A stretch of DNA of 30,747 nucleotides. It comes from Prevotella sp. UBA7782 (GTDB taxonomy: Bacteria; Bacteroidota; Bacteroidia; Bacteroidales; Bacteroidaceae). Numbering within the stretch: the stretch's first letter is position 1; every line of letters begins with the position of its first letter. Position numbers and translations under genes: made by a program. The notes under the pieces are model-generated. The model made no database searches and was not told the DNA's origin. It saw only the letters and a list, made by a program, of their open reading frames with translations. Shown here piece after piece: positions 7,401-15,410 of the stretch. The stretch is taken from assembly GCA_002480935.1 (NCBI GenBank), contig DLDC01000082.1, positions 1-30,747 on the forward strand, in the 5' to 3' direction.

Positions 7401-9151
7401 CTTATCTTGAGCCCATGAAGAGCTCAGGCCTGAACCATCAGCCTTACATACTCTATCAGGGCATCAACAATCAAACTTGGACCATCGACTACGGCGGCAT
7501 CTTCGACACCAACGTGACAAGCTATGCCGACAGCACCGTGTCGTTTGTCTTTGCTCCTACCAATGCAAGTGAGGCATCGGGTGGCATCGCTACACCTATC
7601 ATCGACCTCACTACGGCTGTAAAGCCCGTACTGACTATGAAGATTTGGCACGCGCCGGGCATCAGCAGCAAGGCTTTTGTTACGATAGACGCTGTTATCG
7701 ACGGCTATCATACACAGGCTGTTGCCGACACGTTACACTTCACGGGCAACGAGGGATGGCAGGATCGCATGTTCGAACTGAGCAAGCTAAAGGGCAAGAA
7801 AGCACAACTCATTTTCACTGCCTACGCAGCTAATCCTGCTGACCGCGTGTGGGCAACCGACTGGCGACTTGTTGATGCCAGCGGCAGCGACTTAGCCGTA
7901 ACAGCCATTAGCTCGGCTCGCCATGCCGTGGTGGGCGACACGCTCAACGTAGCCGTTACAGTGGCCAACGAGGGTGCTACTGATGCTCAGGGCTATTCGG
8001 TTTACTTCAATGTGAACGGTGAGACAGTGGATGTGGCAGAGCCCACTGAAACACTCGCAGCAGGCAAGGAAGCGCAGTTCAGCTTCAAGTTGCCTATCAC
8101 AGTAGCTAACGCTTCAGACTTGGTTTATAACGCCTCAGTAGACTGGGATGCCGATACCAACGACGCCAACAACACCAGCACCGACGTGGATGTTCAGGCT
8201 CGTCAGCTCACACTCAACGCTCCTTCAGCTCTGACCTTCACGGGTGACAATACCCTTACATGGACAGCGCCCGAAGCTTATGACGGCTATCCCGTAGCCC
8301 TCGACTTTGAGGATGAGAATGCCTTTGAGACTGATAACATTGCCGGATGGAATACTTATGACGGCGACAAGCATCTGTCGTCAAGCTTCGTACAGTATTA
8401 CGGCAACTGGTGGCCTTACCTCAACAATCCATTGGCTTGGATGACTTGGAGCACCACAGAGGCTGGCTTAGGTGTTTACTCAGGACGCTCTCTCTGGGGC
8501 GCGCGCAATGGCGACAAGTGCCTCATCGCTTGGGGCAACTATGGTGAGGATGCTGAAGGACGTGCCAACAGCAGCGAACCGGAGGATGACTGGTTCATCT
8601 CGCCCGAGCTGAAAGGTGGCTCTGATTTGAGCTTCTACACCAAGAGCAACTACGCTGCTACGGTAGAGGTGCTCACATCATCTACCGGTCGTGAGCCGGC
8701 CGACTTCACCAACGTGGCTCAGACACTTAACTTCTCAGCACAATCTGCATGGACACAGGAGAGCATCACTCTGCCCTCAGACGCTAAGTATGCCGCACTG
8801 CATGTAACGAAAAACGGCTTCGGCATTCTGGTAGACGATATGAGCTATACGCTGGCTAAGGCTCCTAAGCTCTTGGGTTATAACGTTTATTACGGAAGCG
8901 ATAAGGTGGCATTCGTCACAACACCTTCTGCCAACGTGAAGGGTGCAGGCTCTTACAGCGTGAGTGCCGTATACGATCTTGGCGAGAGTGCCCTCTCTAA
9001 CGTGGTGACGGGCATAACCACCCTCACAGCTGACGAAGGAGAGGCTACCTACTATGACTTAAACGGCCGCTTGCTTCATGCAAAGCCCGCACAGCGCGGT
9101 ATCTACATCAAGAAGCAGAACGGCGTGAGCCATAAGGTGGTTATCCGATAA
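4478..9151 (+). CDS. Very large secreted multidomain protein (FN3-like, choice-of-anchor-J, CARDB) with T9SS-type sorting tail
   Basis: The 1557-aa product begins with a signal peptide (about residues 1-26, cleaved after VQA). After an N-terminal region of about 480 residues that I cannot place, the order is: a fibronectin-III-like domain (about 505-600), a choice-of-anchor-J/MAM-like beta-sandwich (605-765; YEENFDDA, then MDDWLITPKFQL), two FN3-like domains (768-970), another lectin-like beta-sandwich (970-1130), a CARDB domain (about 1135-1235; DLAVTAISSARHAVVGDTL), a second anchor-J domain (1270-1440; SEPEDDWFISPEL) and a tail (about 1523-1557; YYDLNGRLL, then RGIYIKK, ending HKVVIR). The tail has the form of a T9SS sorting signal, so surface display or release is expected. 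No catalytic motif was recognised; an adhesin or binding role is inference. A second in-frame ATG at 4484 is an equally possible start. Confidence 0.8.
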   Translation: MLMNHFFKSVLLAFATFCALPGMVQAQKVLTLQPPKAASGLSGAAMQNTAVRKKGQSATQVKGFMPLADAEQYNQYVGQGKTPASRLPQVRKNPNAPEDSTVYHYTGFNAGAGVASDGTTATGGWVNFSLYKDYSNAYSPKDPAFTCDTISSDGGASPYSVLIGDKVYSFLPHTTNYTTYPTITRTVYDANTMKPLSSQVFNTSHGGAKSYVPYIMAYDDQTGNTYAITLENIKNAQGSTDHENYCLNIVDTATCELKRLGVLGKWYSSKEKGNMAIKSFTASYGTLYIVWKDDSLYLGKINTSDFSVDSIGMISSLPNKYVYGVQPIVSENSSLIMNYYDLNSGTAYYKVNTYVPYGSTEKKVEATKIIDAPTGFNFFFQRPETVKNSYTKYFQPITDFKVTIPEGSNEATISFTTPDSVYADGTKMKFEYYNYKNLTCYVSSSNHAGNYYITSPFPRSLNYKTHYEGKVTLPSGFNNIAVKISSNDYNLSLNPLLVSANVIAGYDAPASVTDAKLTINGTKATISWIKPTAGRYADFGSTFDASDITYKVVRSDGYVVDSTANTTVEDNTLPETIQSWSYTIYPYSHGNKGVGEQTNTAAGGNYMALPYEENFDDASSMTPWTVINADNNGSYMTWYYNQYSHSVVTAGGRAMDDWLITPKFQLHADTLYHFGFQLRGEGILKVTYGTDNTVEAQTNVLDNITATRNITGKDDRYTRRAVDTKDYFVSPAENGTYCFALYANNVGNDNDGWTVDTVKVSAVAPMVAPDSVQNLQFVPGDKGALNGTFTFTAPTKTISGETTTVSAVNVYDANGKLLGTTQVSAGATGSVKVNAVKGYNTFFVRAANDHGDGYPVKRFIYIGPDVPQDVASAHATWGDGDYVTNINFDKVSTVGRHGGYVDPATVKYRLYTYNNKNYPSHKEVTTMSTNETVEVDNQGLTGQNQVVYSITAFNDEGESNYKNFGIVIGTPYALPYLEPMKSSGLNHQPYILYQGINNQTWTIDYGGIFDTNVTSYADSTVSFVFAPTNASEASGGIATPIIDLTTAVKPVLTMKIWHAPGISSKAFVTIDAVIDGYHTQAVADTLHFTGNEGWQDRMFELSKLKGKKAQLIFTAYAANPADRVWATDWRLVDASGSDLAVTAISSARHAVVGDTLNVAVTVANEGATDAQGYSVYFNVNGETVDVAEPTETLAAGKEAQFSFKLPITVANASDLVYNASVDWDADTNDANNTSTDVDVQARQLTLNAPSALTFTGDNTLTWTAPEAYDGYPVALDFEDENAFETDNIAGWNTYDGDKHLSSSFVQYYGNWWPYLNNPLAWMTWSTTEAGLGVYSGRSLWGARNGDKCLIAWGNYGEDAEGRANSSEPEDDWFISPELKGGSDLSFYTKSNYAATVEVLTSSTGREPADFTNVAQTLNFSAQSAWTQESITLPSDAKYAALHVTKNGFGILVDDMSYTLAKAPKLLGYNVYYGSDKVAFVTTPSANVKGAGSYSVSAVYDLGESALSNVVTGITTLTADEGEATYYDLNGRLLHAKPAQRGIYIKKQNGVSHKVVIR

Positions 9152-9176
9152 GCTCATCGATATTGATTCTTTTATA

Positions 9177-9225
9177 GGTGGAGGACAGCCTCATGAGGGC
9201 CTTGCCCTCCGCCTTTTACTTTTTT
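9177..9225 (+). terminator. Rho-independent terminator after the large secreted protein
   Basis: A long stem forms between GGTGGAGGACAG (from 9177) and CTTGCCCTCCGCC (ending 9213), with a G-T pair and one mismatch; the CCTCATGAGG palindrome sits inside. A T-rich run follows at 9214-9225. No consensus promoter is visible between here and the next gene, so the metalloprotease is read either by leakage or from an unrecognised promoter. Confidence 0.75.
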
Positions 9226-9299
9226 AATACGAACTTTTCTGCCAGCTAAGATGCTCCTAAGCAAGATAGCAGGCGATGTTCAACAACTTTTTTTACAAG

Positions 9300-12032
9300 A
9301 TGAAGATACTAAAACGCACAACTATGGCGGCTCTCTTAGCCGTTTTTCTGCAACAAGGCGCAATGGCTATCCCCGCTGATCCTCGGCCAAAAACCGTGCG
9401 TCAGCCCGACGGAACAACACTCACCGTTCTGATGCGGGGCGATGAGCATAGACATGTGCTGCTGTCAGAAGATGGTTTTCCGCTGATATACAACACGCAG
9501 AAACAACAGTTTGAGTATGCCCGGCTCACTAACAACAGGCTCGTGGCCAGTGGCATTTGTGCCGCTAACCCCGGTGAGCGCAATGCTCAGGCAAAGGCTT
9601 ACGTAGCCAGTGCCAACCGTCAACAGATGCTTAAAGCAGCTGCCACCATGCCTTTATCCAGGCCTATGATGCGCCGCGCTGTGACAGAGCCAAGCGGTTA
9701 CACCCACCCCATGATTAACAACTTTCCTACCACGGGGCACATGAAGACGCTCTGTCTGCTCATTCAGTTTTCTGACGTAAAATTCTCGTCTATCGACAAT
9801 CCACAGCAATTTTATAACAATCTGCTCAACACCAAAGGCTTTACTTATAGCAACGGCGCTAATGGCTCGGCATGCGATTTCTATAACGATGCCTCCACGG
9901 GAGTGTTCGATCCTCAGTGGGATGTCATCGGGCCCATCACCCTGTCTAAGGGAGCAACTTATTACGGCACCGACACACCCAGTCAGGATGCTCACATGGG
10001 CGAGGCTGTCAAGGAAGCTGTAGAGAAAGCCCATGACATGGGGGTAGACTTCTCACAGTATGATTATGACAACGATGGCGTGGTAGACAATATCGCCATC
10101 ATCTACGCTGGCTACGGTGAAGCTGACGATCCTAACGGAAAGGAGTTTATATGGCCTCATGCTGCCAATATGGAGGACGATTGGGGCATCAGTATGACGG
10201 AAGACGGCAAGAAAATAAGCCATTATTTCTGTTCTAACGAGGTGAGATATAATGCCGATGCATCGGTAAAAGAGCCCACAGGCATAGGCACTGTGGTGCA
10301 CGAGTTCGGGCATATCCTCGGCTTGCCCGACCTCTATGACGTGTCGTACAACATGCTCTCGTCAATGCTTCAATACGGCTTATATTATTGGGACACGATG
10401 GCGGGAGGAAGTTATAACAACAATATGAACACCCCGCCAACCTTCTCGAGCTACGAGCGCTTTGTACTGGGATGGCTGAAGCCGGAGGATGTAACAGCCG
10501 ACATAGACAGCATAGCCACACTGCCCAACCTTGCGGCAAGCAATAAGGCTCTGCGCGTGAAGGTGCCGGGCTCTGACAGCGAATATTTTCTGCTGGAGAA
10601 CAGACAGCAAACGGGTTGGGATAAATATATCTACGACCATGGCTTGCTGGTCTGGCACATTGATGAAGTAGACTCTTTGTGGAAGAGAAACGCCATCAAC
10701 ATAGACCCAACACACCAGCATGTGGACCTTGTGGAAGTGACAGGCAAGCAAGACAATAACCCCATAAACGATGCCTTGCCGGGTACAAATGGCATAACCT
10801 CGCTGACACTCACTGCATGGAACGGAAGTCTCGTGCCGGACTTAGATGATGTGAGCGAGGCTGATGATACGGTGAAGGTGCTTTTCTCTCCCAGCAAGTT
10901 CTTGTTGGCGCCACCACAGGAAGTCAAGGCTACAGTCTTGACAGACAGCACTCTCACCTGGGCTTGGGTTCCGGTAGGCGATGCCTCAAGCTATTTGGTG
11001 CGTACCTATATGCTGAATGACGATGGCATAGAGACCAACGCCGACACCACTGTGGTTAAGGTTGGTGAGCCTACCTCATTGTCTTTACCGACGGTTGAGC
11101 CCGACACGGAGTACGGCATCGACGTTACGGCACGCCGGGGCTCTTATGCTTCGGCCACAACAACGGCCACGGCGCGCACCCAGGTGCTGCCCTTTGCCAA
11201 GCGTCGCCCCTCAGGCGTGACAGTAGCCGACCTCTCTGCGAGCGGCTTCACGGCACATTGGAATGCGTTGGATGATGCCGACAGCTACGAACTCACGCTC
11301 AGTAGTCTGGCCTATGGCAGCAACTTGGTGAGTAAAGGCTACGACTTCAGCGGCCGCGCCGACGGCATGCCAGCCCTATGGCAAACCAACAGCGACAGCT
11401 ATTTTGCCGTAAAAGGTTATTACGGCAATGCTTCACCTTCACTGCGACTGGCCACTGACAGCGCTTACTTGCAGGTGGCCTTCGGTGAGAGTATCTCAGA
11501 CAGCATCAGCTTCTGGTGTCGCAGCTCGCGCGAAGGCAATACTATAGAGGTGAAGACACTGCATGACGGACAGTGGAGCACCGTAGCTACAGAGCCCGTA
11601 AGCACTACGGCGCAAACCTTGCGCCTTGCTACGAACGGGGCAGATGCAGTTAGTCTGGTGTTGCACCGCACCTCCGGCTATGTGGTGATAGATGATGTTG
11701 AGGCTCGTTGTCACTGTCTTGAGCACACCCCCGTGGTCGGACACGACCGGCAGAACGTGGGCAACACGCTGAGCTATGCCTACAGCCATTTGCCGCAAGG
11801 CAACTATGTGCTCACTCTGCGTGGCGTGCACAATGGGCTATACTCACTTGCTACGCCCGAAACACCCGTCACACTGTCAGCCACAACGGGCATCACGCAT
11901 GTCGGCGGCACTTCAGACGATGCCACCGTCATCTATCAGCTGAACGGCACAAGGGCCATAAACGGCAAGCTGCCTAGAGGCATTTATATAGTGAAAGGAC
12001 AGGGTAAGGTACGTAAAATGATGGTGAGATGA
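9300..12032 (+). CDS. Secreted M6-family (immune inhibitor A-like) zinc metalloprotease with T9SS-type sorting tail
   Basis: The start at 9300 gives 910 aa with a clean signal peptide (MKILKRTTMAALLAVFLQQG, cleaved after AMA near residue 23). An in-frame ATG at 9276 would add eight residues. A propeptide-like region precedes the catalytic domain (about residues 110-470). The zinc motif is HEFGHILGLPD, with H334 and H338 as ligands, E335 as catalytic base and D344 as the likely third ligand of the M6 type. DYDNDGVVDN upstream resembles a calcium-binding loop. Two FN3-like domains follow, then a beta-sandwich, then a tail with VIYQLNG, RGIYIVK and a terminal KMMVR that parallels the preceding gene. 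The role is proteolysis outside the cell; substrates are unknown. Its stop overlaps the next start as ATGA, implying translational coupling with the Omp28-like gene. Confidence 0.9.
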   Translation: MKILKRTTMAALLAVFLQQGAMAIPADPRPKTVRQPDGTTLTVLMRGDEHRHVLLSEDGFPLIYNTQKQQFEYARLTNNRLVASGICAANPGERNAQAKAYVASANRQQMLKAAATMPLSRPMMRRAVTEPSGYTHPMINNFPTTGHMKTLCLLIQFSDVKFSSIDNPQQFYNNLLNTKGFTYSNGANGSACDFYNDASTGVFDPQWDVIGPITLSKGATYYGTDTPSQDAHMGEAVKEAVEKAHDMGVDFSQYDYDNDGVVDNIAIIYAGYGEADDPNGKEFIWPHAANMEDDWGISMTEDGKKISHYFCSNEVRYNADASVKEPTGIGTVVHEFGHILGLPDLYDVSYNMLSSMLQYGLYYWDTMAGGSYNNNMNTPPTFSSYERFVLGWLKPEDVTADIDSIATLPNLAASNKALRVKVPGSDSEYFLLENRQQTGWDKYIYDHGLLVWHIDEVDSLWKRNAINIDPTHQHVDLVEVTGKQDNNPINDALPGTNGITSLTLTAWNGSLVPDLDDVSEADDTVKVLFSPSKFLLAPPQEVKATVLTDSTLTWAWVPVGDASSYLVRTYMLNDDGIETNADTTVVKVGEPTSLSLPTVEPDTEYGIDVTARRGSYASATTTATARTQVLPFAKRRPSGVTVADLSASGFTAHWNALDDADSYELTLSSLAYGSNLVSKGYDFSGRADGMPALWQTNSDSYFAVKGYYGNASPSLRLATDSAYLQVAFGESISDSISFWCRSSREGNTIEVKTLHDGQWSTVATEPVSTTAQTLRLATNGADAVSLVLHRTSGYVVIDDVEARCHCLEHTPVVGHDRQNVGNTLSYAYSHLPQGNYVLTLRGVHNGLYSLATPETPVTLSATTGITHVGGTSDDATVIYQLNGTRAINGKLPRGIYIVKGQGKVRKMMVR

Positions 12033-13774
12033 GAAAGATAATATCCTTCGTGTTCGCGCTGGCAACCTTTGTGGCGGCCAGCGCGCAGAATACGGTGAAC
12101 TTGGGCTATTGCAATGGCGAGGTGGCATCGAGCAGTGAGCAGGTGCTGAACAGCACAGGCTGGGTGCAGGGAGCTATCTGTTTGCCCGTCACGGCAACCT
12201 CTGCCTACGAAGGCAGCAACATAACCGCCGTGCGTGTGGCACTGGTTCAGCGCATCAACATCGACACACTGAAGGTTTGGGTGCGCACTCAGCTAGACGG
12301 CGAAAACCTTGCCGAGGGCGTGATAACCAGGACTTCGAGTCCCAAGATAGCACGTGGTTGGAACACGGTGCAGTTGGATAAGCCTGTCAGCATCAACGGC
12401 CGGCAACTCTATGTGGGCTTCAGCTTTAAGCAGCGGGCCAGCGTTCAGGGCGTTTCACTTGTGGGTGAGCCCATGTACAACACCTCTTACGTGAAGTTGG
12501 GCGATGCTGACTGGCAAGACGTAAGCCAGCTTGGACAGGTGAGTATAGAGGCTGTTGTGCAGGGCTCTACTGTGCCTTCCTTCGACTTAGGACTTACCGG
12601 AGCTGTTGTAAGCCCTTATCCCACAGCCGGACCCAATGCGTTGCGCGTTACGGCACAGGTGCATAATTTTGGCATGAACGATGCCCACGCACTTCGTTTT
12701 GCTTTGTTGAGCGGCCCAACAGAGTTGGAAGCTCAGGTGCCTGACACCGTGCTCTCAGCCCGTTCAAAGGCTGTTACGTTTGTCGTCAACCCCTTACAAG
12801 CCATCGAGAGCGAGCAATTCACGCTCTGCCTGCGGCATGTTGACGGCTTTGACGATGAGACGTCGGCCAACGACAGCGTCGGGGCCAGCTATGCTTACTT
12901 AAAGAATGTGCTGGTGGAAGAGTTCACAACAGAGATGTGTGTGAACTGTCCGCGCGTAGCAAATATATTGAACGCGGTGCTCGAAGAGGCTCCTTACTGC
13001 GACCGAGTGGCAGCCGTGTGCCACCACGCGGGCTATTACACCGACCAGTTCACTCAACCTTGGGACGAAGACTTGGTATGGCTGTATGCCACAAAAGACA
13101 ATTCTTACGCTCCGGCTGTGCTTGTAGACCGCCGTCCTGACTTTTCCAGCACTAGCGGAAAGACACCCACGGCTTTCATCTCGCAGAGTACAACGGAGAT
13201 GAAGCAGGTTCTGGACTATTATATGGACAGGGTTGCCGAACTGGCCGTGGGTGTTAGCGTGGCCCTGAATGCCGACTCTACCTACGCCACAGTGGTGGTG
13301 AATGGCAAGAAGAACGCCAACTACGCCACCAAGAACCCACGCCTCACAGTTTATCTGGTGGAGAACGGCATAGCCACAACCAATCAGACGGGAGCTACCG
13401 GCACCTTTGTGCAAAACCACGTAACGCGTGCGCACAACAGCACATGGGGCGTGCCGGTGGAGTGGAACGGCAATACCTTCAGCTATGAATGCACTTTTGC
13501 CATTGACAAAAGCTGGAAGCTAGACAATATGCAGGCCGTGGCGTTTGTAGGAAACTATGATGCCGACGACAAGGAAAACTGTGCGATAGACAATGCGTCC
13601 GCAGTGTCGTTGCTGGACAAGGGTTCTGCCACGGGCTTAAAAGACGTAAGTACGGCTGCAAAGGGCACCGAGACTTGGTATAACCTGTCGGGTATGAGGC
13701 TGCGCGAATGGCAAAGAGGCATCAACATTGTGCGCACTGCCCACGGCAGGGTGATGAAAGTGCTGAGGCGATAA
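12029..13774 (+). CDS. Omp28-related surface protein with thioredoxin-like CVNC motif and T9SS-type tail
   Basis: This 581-aa protein has a signal peptide (about 1-19, FVAASA/Q), a beta-sandwich region over about 20-180, a CARDB-like linker (about 185-290) and an Omp28 domain from about 295. The Omp28 domain opens with VLVEEFTTEMCVNCPR, whose C304-V-N-C307 is in the position of a thioredoxin CxxC. Omp28 is a surface protein first described in Porphyromonas gingivalis. The C-terminus (WYNLSGMRL, then RGINIV, ending KVLRR) is a third sorting tail of the kind in the two genes before it. The ATG overlaps the protease stop by 4 bp, so the two proteins are made together. Redox activity or assistance in folding the protease is inference; the family is mostly described as a surface antigen or adhesin. 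Confidence 0.82.
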   Translation: MRKIISFVFALATFVAASAQNTVNLGYCNGEVASSSEQVLNSTGWVQGAICLPVTATSAYEGSNITAVRVALVQRINIDTLKVWVRTQLDGENLAEGVITRTSSPKIARGWNTVQLDKPVSINGRQLYVGFSFKQRASVQGVSLVGEPMYNTSYVKLGDADWQDVSQLGQVSIEAVVQGSTVPSFDLGLTGAVVSPYPTAGPNALRVTAQVHNFGMNDAHALRFALLSGPTELEAQVPDTVLSARSKAVTFVVNPLQAIESEQFTLCLRHVDGFDDETSANDSVGASYAYLKNVLVEEFTTEMCVNCPRVANILNAVLEEAPYCDRVAAVCHHAGYYTDQFTQPWDEDLVWLYATKDNSYAPAVLVDRRPDFSSTSGKTPTAFISQSTTEMKQVLDYYMDRVAELAVGVSVALNADSTYATVVVNGKKNANYATKNPRLTVYLVENGIATTNQTGATGTFVQNHVTRAHNSTWGVPVEWNGNTFSYECTFAIDKSWKLDNMQAVAFVGNYDADDKENCAIDNASAVSLLDKGSATGLKDVSTAAKGTETWYNLSGMRLREWQRGINIVRTAHGRVMKVLRR

Positions 13775-13786
13775 TCGATTTCTTCT

Positions 13787-13816
13787 GGGCAGAAAGGTCT
13801 GACGGGCTTTCTGCCC
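13787..13816. terminator. Perfect 10-bp hairpin in convergent intergenic region (first of two)
   Basis: GGGCAGAAAG at 13787-13796 pairs exactly with CTTTCTGCCC at 13807-13816 around a 10-nt loop, 12 bp after the Omp28-like stop codon. No T-tract follows on the plus strand. It is probably a terminator or 3'-end stabiliser for the plus-strand operon. Confidence 0.5.
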
Positions 13817-13827
13817 CCTGTGATACC

Positions 13828-13862
13828 CAAGAGCCATCTTCCGTGTGGGGAGATGGCTCTTG
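13828..13862. terminator. Perfect 12-bp hairpin between convergent genes (second of two)
   Basis: CAAGAGCCATCT at 13828-13839 pairs perfectly with AGATGGCTCTTG at 13851-13862 around an 11-nt loop. It lies between the ends of the convergent Omp28-like gene (13774) and small membrane protein gene (13916), so it could serve both strands. Neither side has a T-tract, so intrinsic termination is not certain. Confidence 0.5.
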
Positions 13863-13915
13863 AGCGTGAGGCAGGGGTGAGGGATCATGCTGCAGTGTGG
13901 CGCAAGGGGCTGATG

Positions 13916-14299
13916 CTACTCTTTGGGAGATTGCTTTTGGGTGAGCTTATACTCAATAAGGAAGGCTATGAGCAATGCAAGGCCCACGCCGATGGCGCAA
14001 AACACCCAAGTCATTGAGTAAGAAAAGAGTTGCGCGCCCAGCAGGTAACCGATGCCGCCCAGCAGCAATACCAGGGCCCAACGCAGGACGATGAACACGT
14101 TTTTCTGCTTTTTCTCATCGTCTCTTATTAGCAGTTTGGCGGTCTCAGGGTCGGTGTGGTTGTCTATGATAGCCTGCCTGATGCGGCTGTCTTCTTTGTC
14201 TTTCTTGGCTTTAGCCACTGTTGCGCAGACAATAGCTACTATTCCACAAGTAATTCCGAGTGCGGAGCTGATGGCTCCAACTTCCATTGGTCCTAACAT
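13916..14299 (-). CDS. Small three-helix membrane protein of the ECF sigma operon (DUF6249-like)
   Basis: This 127-aa protein has a helix at about residues 8-28 (ISSALGITCGIVAIVCATVA), a charged cytoplasmic-type linker (KAKKDKEDSRIRQAIIDNHT, then DPETAKLLIRDDEKKQK) and two closely spaced helices at about 67-90 and 95-115. It resembles the DUF6249-type proteins that sit beside ECF sigma factors in Bacteroides and Prevotella; that name is from memory. It is last in a three-gene minus-strand unit after a 70-bp gap. A role in sensing or membrane sequestration of the sigma factor is inference from position. No enzymatic motif is visible. Confidence 0.7.
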   Translation of the reverse strand: MLGPMEVGAISSALGITCGIVAIVCATVAKAKKDKEDSRIRQAIIDNHTDPETAKLLIRDDEKKQKNVFIVLRWALVLLLGGIGYLLGAQLFSYSMTWVFCAIGVGLALLIAFLIEYKLTQKQSPKE

Positions 14300-14369
14300 A
14301 ATGTCTTGTTTTTAATGAATGTTCTTGTTTGTTGTTCTCTGTTATTAAGACAGCCAAAGGGCTAAAACA

Positions 14370-14702
14370 TTACGCTTGTTTCTGAGAAAAATCTTTCATC
14401 AGGTTGTTGGTGAGCCAGATGGCGGGCAGCACGAAGCCGGCCATGCCGAGCAGCAGGGCTCCTGTGAACCAAGGATTGGATTCCTGGTTGGCACAAAGCA
14501 CCATCCATGCCGTGGGTGCAAGCACGATGAACGGCAAGCCGAAGCATGTGAGCAGCAGCTTGCCCCATGCTTGCCACCGGCGCTTACGGCTTTCGGCCCC
14601 TACGCTCTTCATCACCTGGCGGTTGATGTCGTCCAGAATGGCCTCCCTCTTCAGACTTTCGGCTATGAGCTTGTCTATGTCGTTGTCATTCATTGTTTTC
14701 AT
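14370..14702 (-). CDS. Small two-helix membrane protein, probable anti-sigma partner
   Basis: The 110-aa product has a charged N-terminal segment (about residues 1-45, DIDKLIAESLKREAILDDIN and an arginine-rich RKRRW) followed by two transmembrane helices (about 48-70 and 80-100). A cytoplasmic N-terminal helix plus membrane anchor, encoded immediately after an ECF sigma factor, is the usual layout of an anti-sigma factor. No zinc-binding HxxxCxxC motif is present, so it is not of the ZAS class. It overlaps the sigma gene by 17 bp from the ATG at 14702, or 8 bp if translation starts at the in-frame ATG at 14693. Assignment as sigma partner is inference from position and topology. Confidence 0.65.
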   Translation of the reverse strand: MKTMNDNDIDKLIAESLKREAILDDINRQVMKSVGAESRKRRWQAWGKLLLTCFGLPFIVLAPTAWMVLCANQESNPWFTGALLLGMAGFVLPAIWLTNNLMKDFSQKQA

Positions 14703-15219
14703 CTTGCATGTCCTTTCTTAGTTGTTCTCTTATTCTGTGTAGTTTTATCAGCACGTTGCCCGTGCTCATATTTAGGGCCAGGGCAATGTCCTTGGTTTTC
14801 ATTCCTTTGTAGTAATGTAGCCGGATGATGCGCTTGTCTCGTTCAGGCAGCCTGCTAATGGCTGCCTCCATGCGCTGCAGCAGTTCTTCGTGTTCTTGGC
14901 TATAGCCTTCATCGGCGGCATCCGCCTCGCGTCCGTTCAGCGGTTGGGTGGCTAGCCTGCGCCTCTTTTCCAGCTCATTGAGGGCCAGATGAACGGCAAT
15001 GGCAGTGAGCCATGGGCCAAGCGAGGCGCCGTTCCACGAGCTGAGACGTGAGTATGCACGTATAAAGGCTTGTTGCACAACGTCTTTTGCGGCGGTTTCG
15101 TCTTTCATAACACCGACAGCTTTAGAGAAAAGCAGCCCCGAATATTTGGCCACGATGAGCTTGTAGCCATTGCTGTTGCCGCTTTTCAGGATATGGTCTA
15201 TGATAAATTTGTCGTCCAT
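14686..15219 (-). CDS. ECF-type RNA polymerase sigma factor
   Basis: The 177-aa protein has sigma-70 region 2 at about residues 15-85 (YKLIVAKYSGLLFSKAVGVM, DVVQQAFIRAYSRLSSWNG, LNELEKRRR) and region 4 at about 112-168 (AISRLPERDKRIIRLHYYKG followed by MKTKDIALALNMSTGNVLIKLHR). Region 3 is absent, as expected for ECF factors. It directs RNA polymerase to a set of promoters, probably under control of the two membrane proteins encoded downstream and overlapping it. No Bacteroides housekeeping promoter is obvious upstream, compatible with a self-recognised promoter. A TPR-rich or regulatory-domain N-terminus of SusC-linked ECF systems is lacking, and no FecR-type anti-sigma is nearby, so it is not a classical glycan-PUL sigma. 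Confidence 0.92.
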   Translation of the reverse strand: MDDKFIIDHILKSGNSNGYKLIVAKYSGLLFSKAVGVMKDETAAKDVVQQAFIRAYSRLSSWNGASLGPWLTAIAVHLALNELEKRRRLATQPLNGREADAADEGYSQEHEELLQRMEAAISRLPERDKRIIRLHYYKGMKTKDIALALNMSTGNVLIKLHRIREQLRKDMQDENNE

Positions 15220-15410
15220 CTGGTTTGTCTTTCCATATTATATAGACTCCCATTCTGCGGAATTATTACACTTTCTTGGCCAGTTTCTTCATATTGTAAT
15301 ATTTGTGTCAGAATAATCTGTCGGCAGGCCAAAACTGTTTTTTGCAGTAAAAAGATGCATCTTATAATATGTTTTGTAAAAGGTTGATAGTCAGAAGAAT
15401 AAATGTGTCG
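15220..15410. other. Upstream region of the ECF sigma operon, no gene seen
   Basis: About 190 bp before the sigma factor start. It has no credible open frame and no TTTG/TAnnTTTG pair. It should hold the sigma operon's promoter, possibly recognised by the ECF factor itself. To its right lie a repeat array (15411-15506) and the terminator of the phosphatase gene. Confidence 0.4.
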
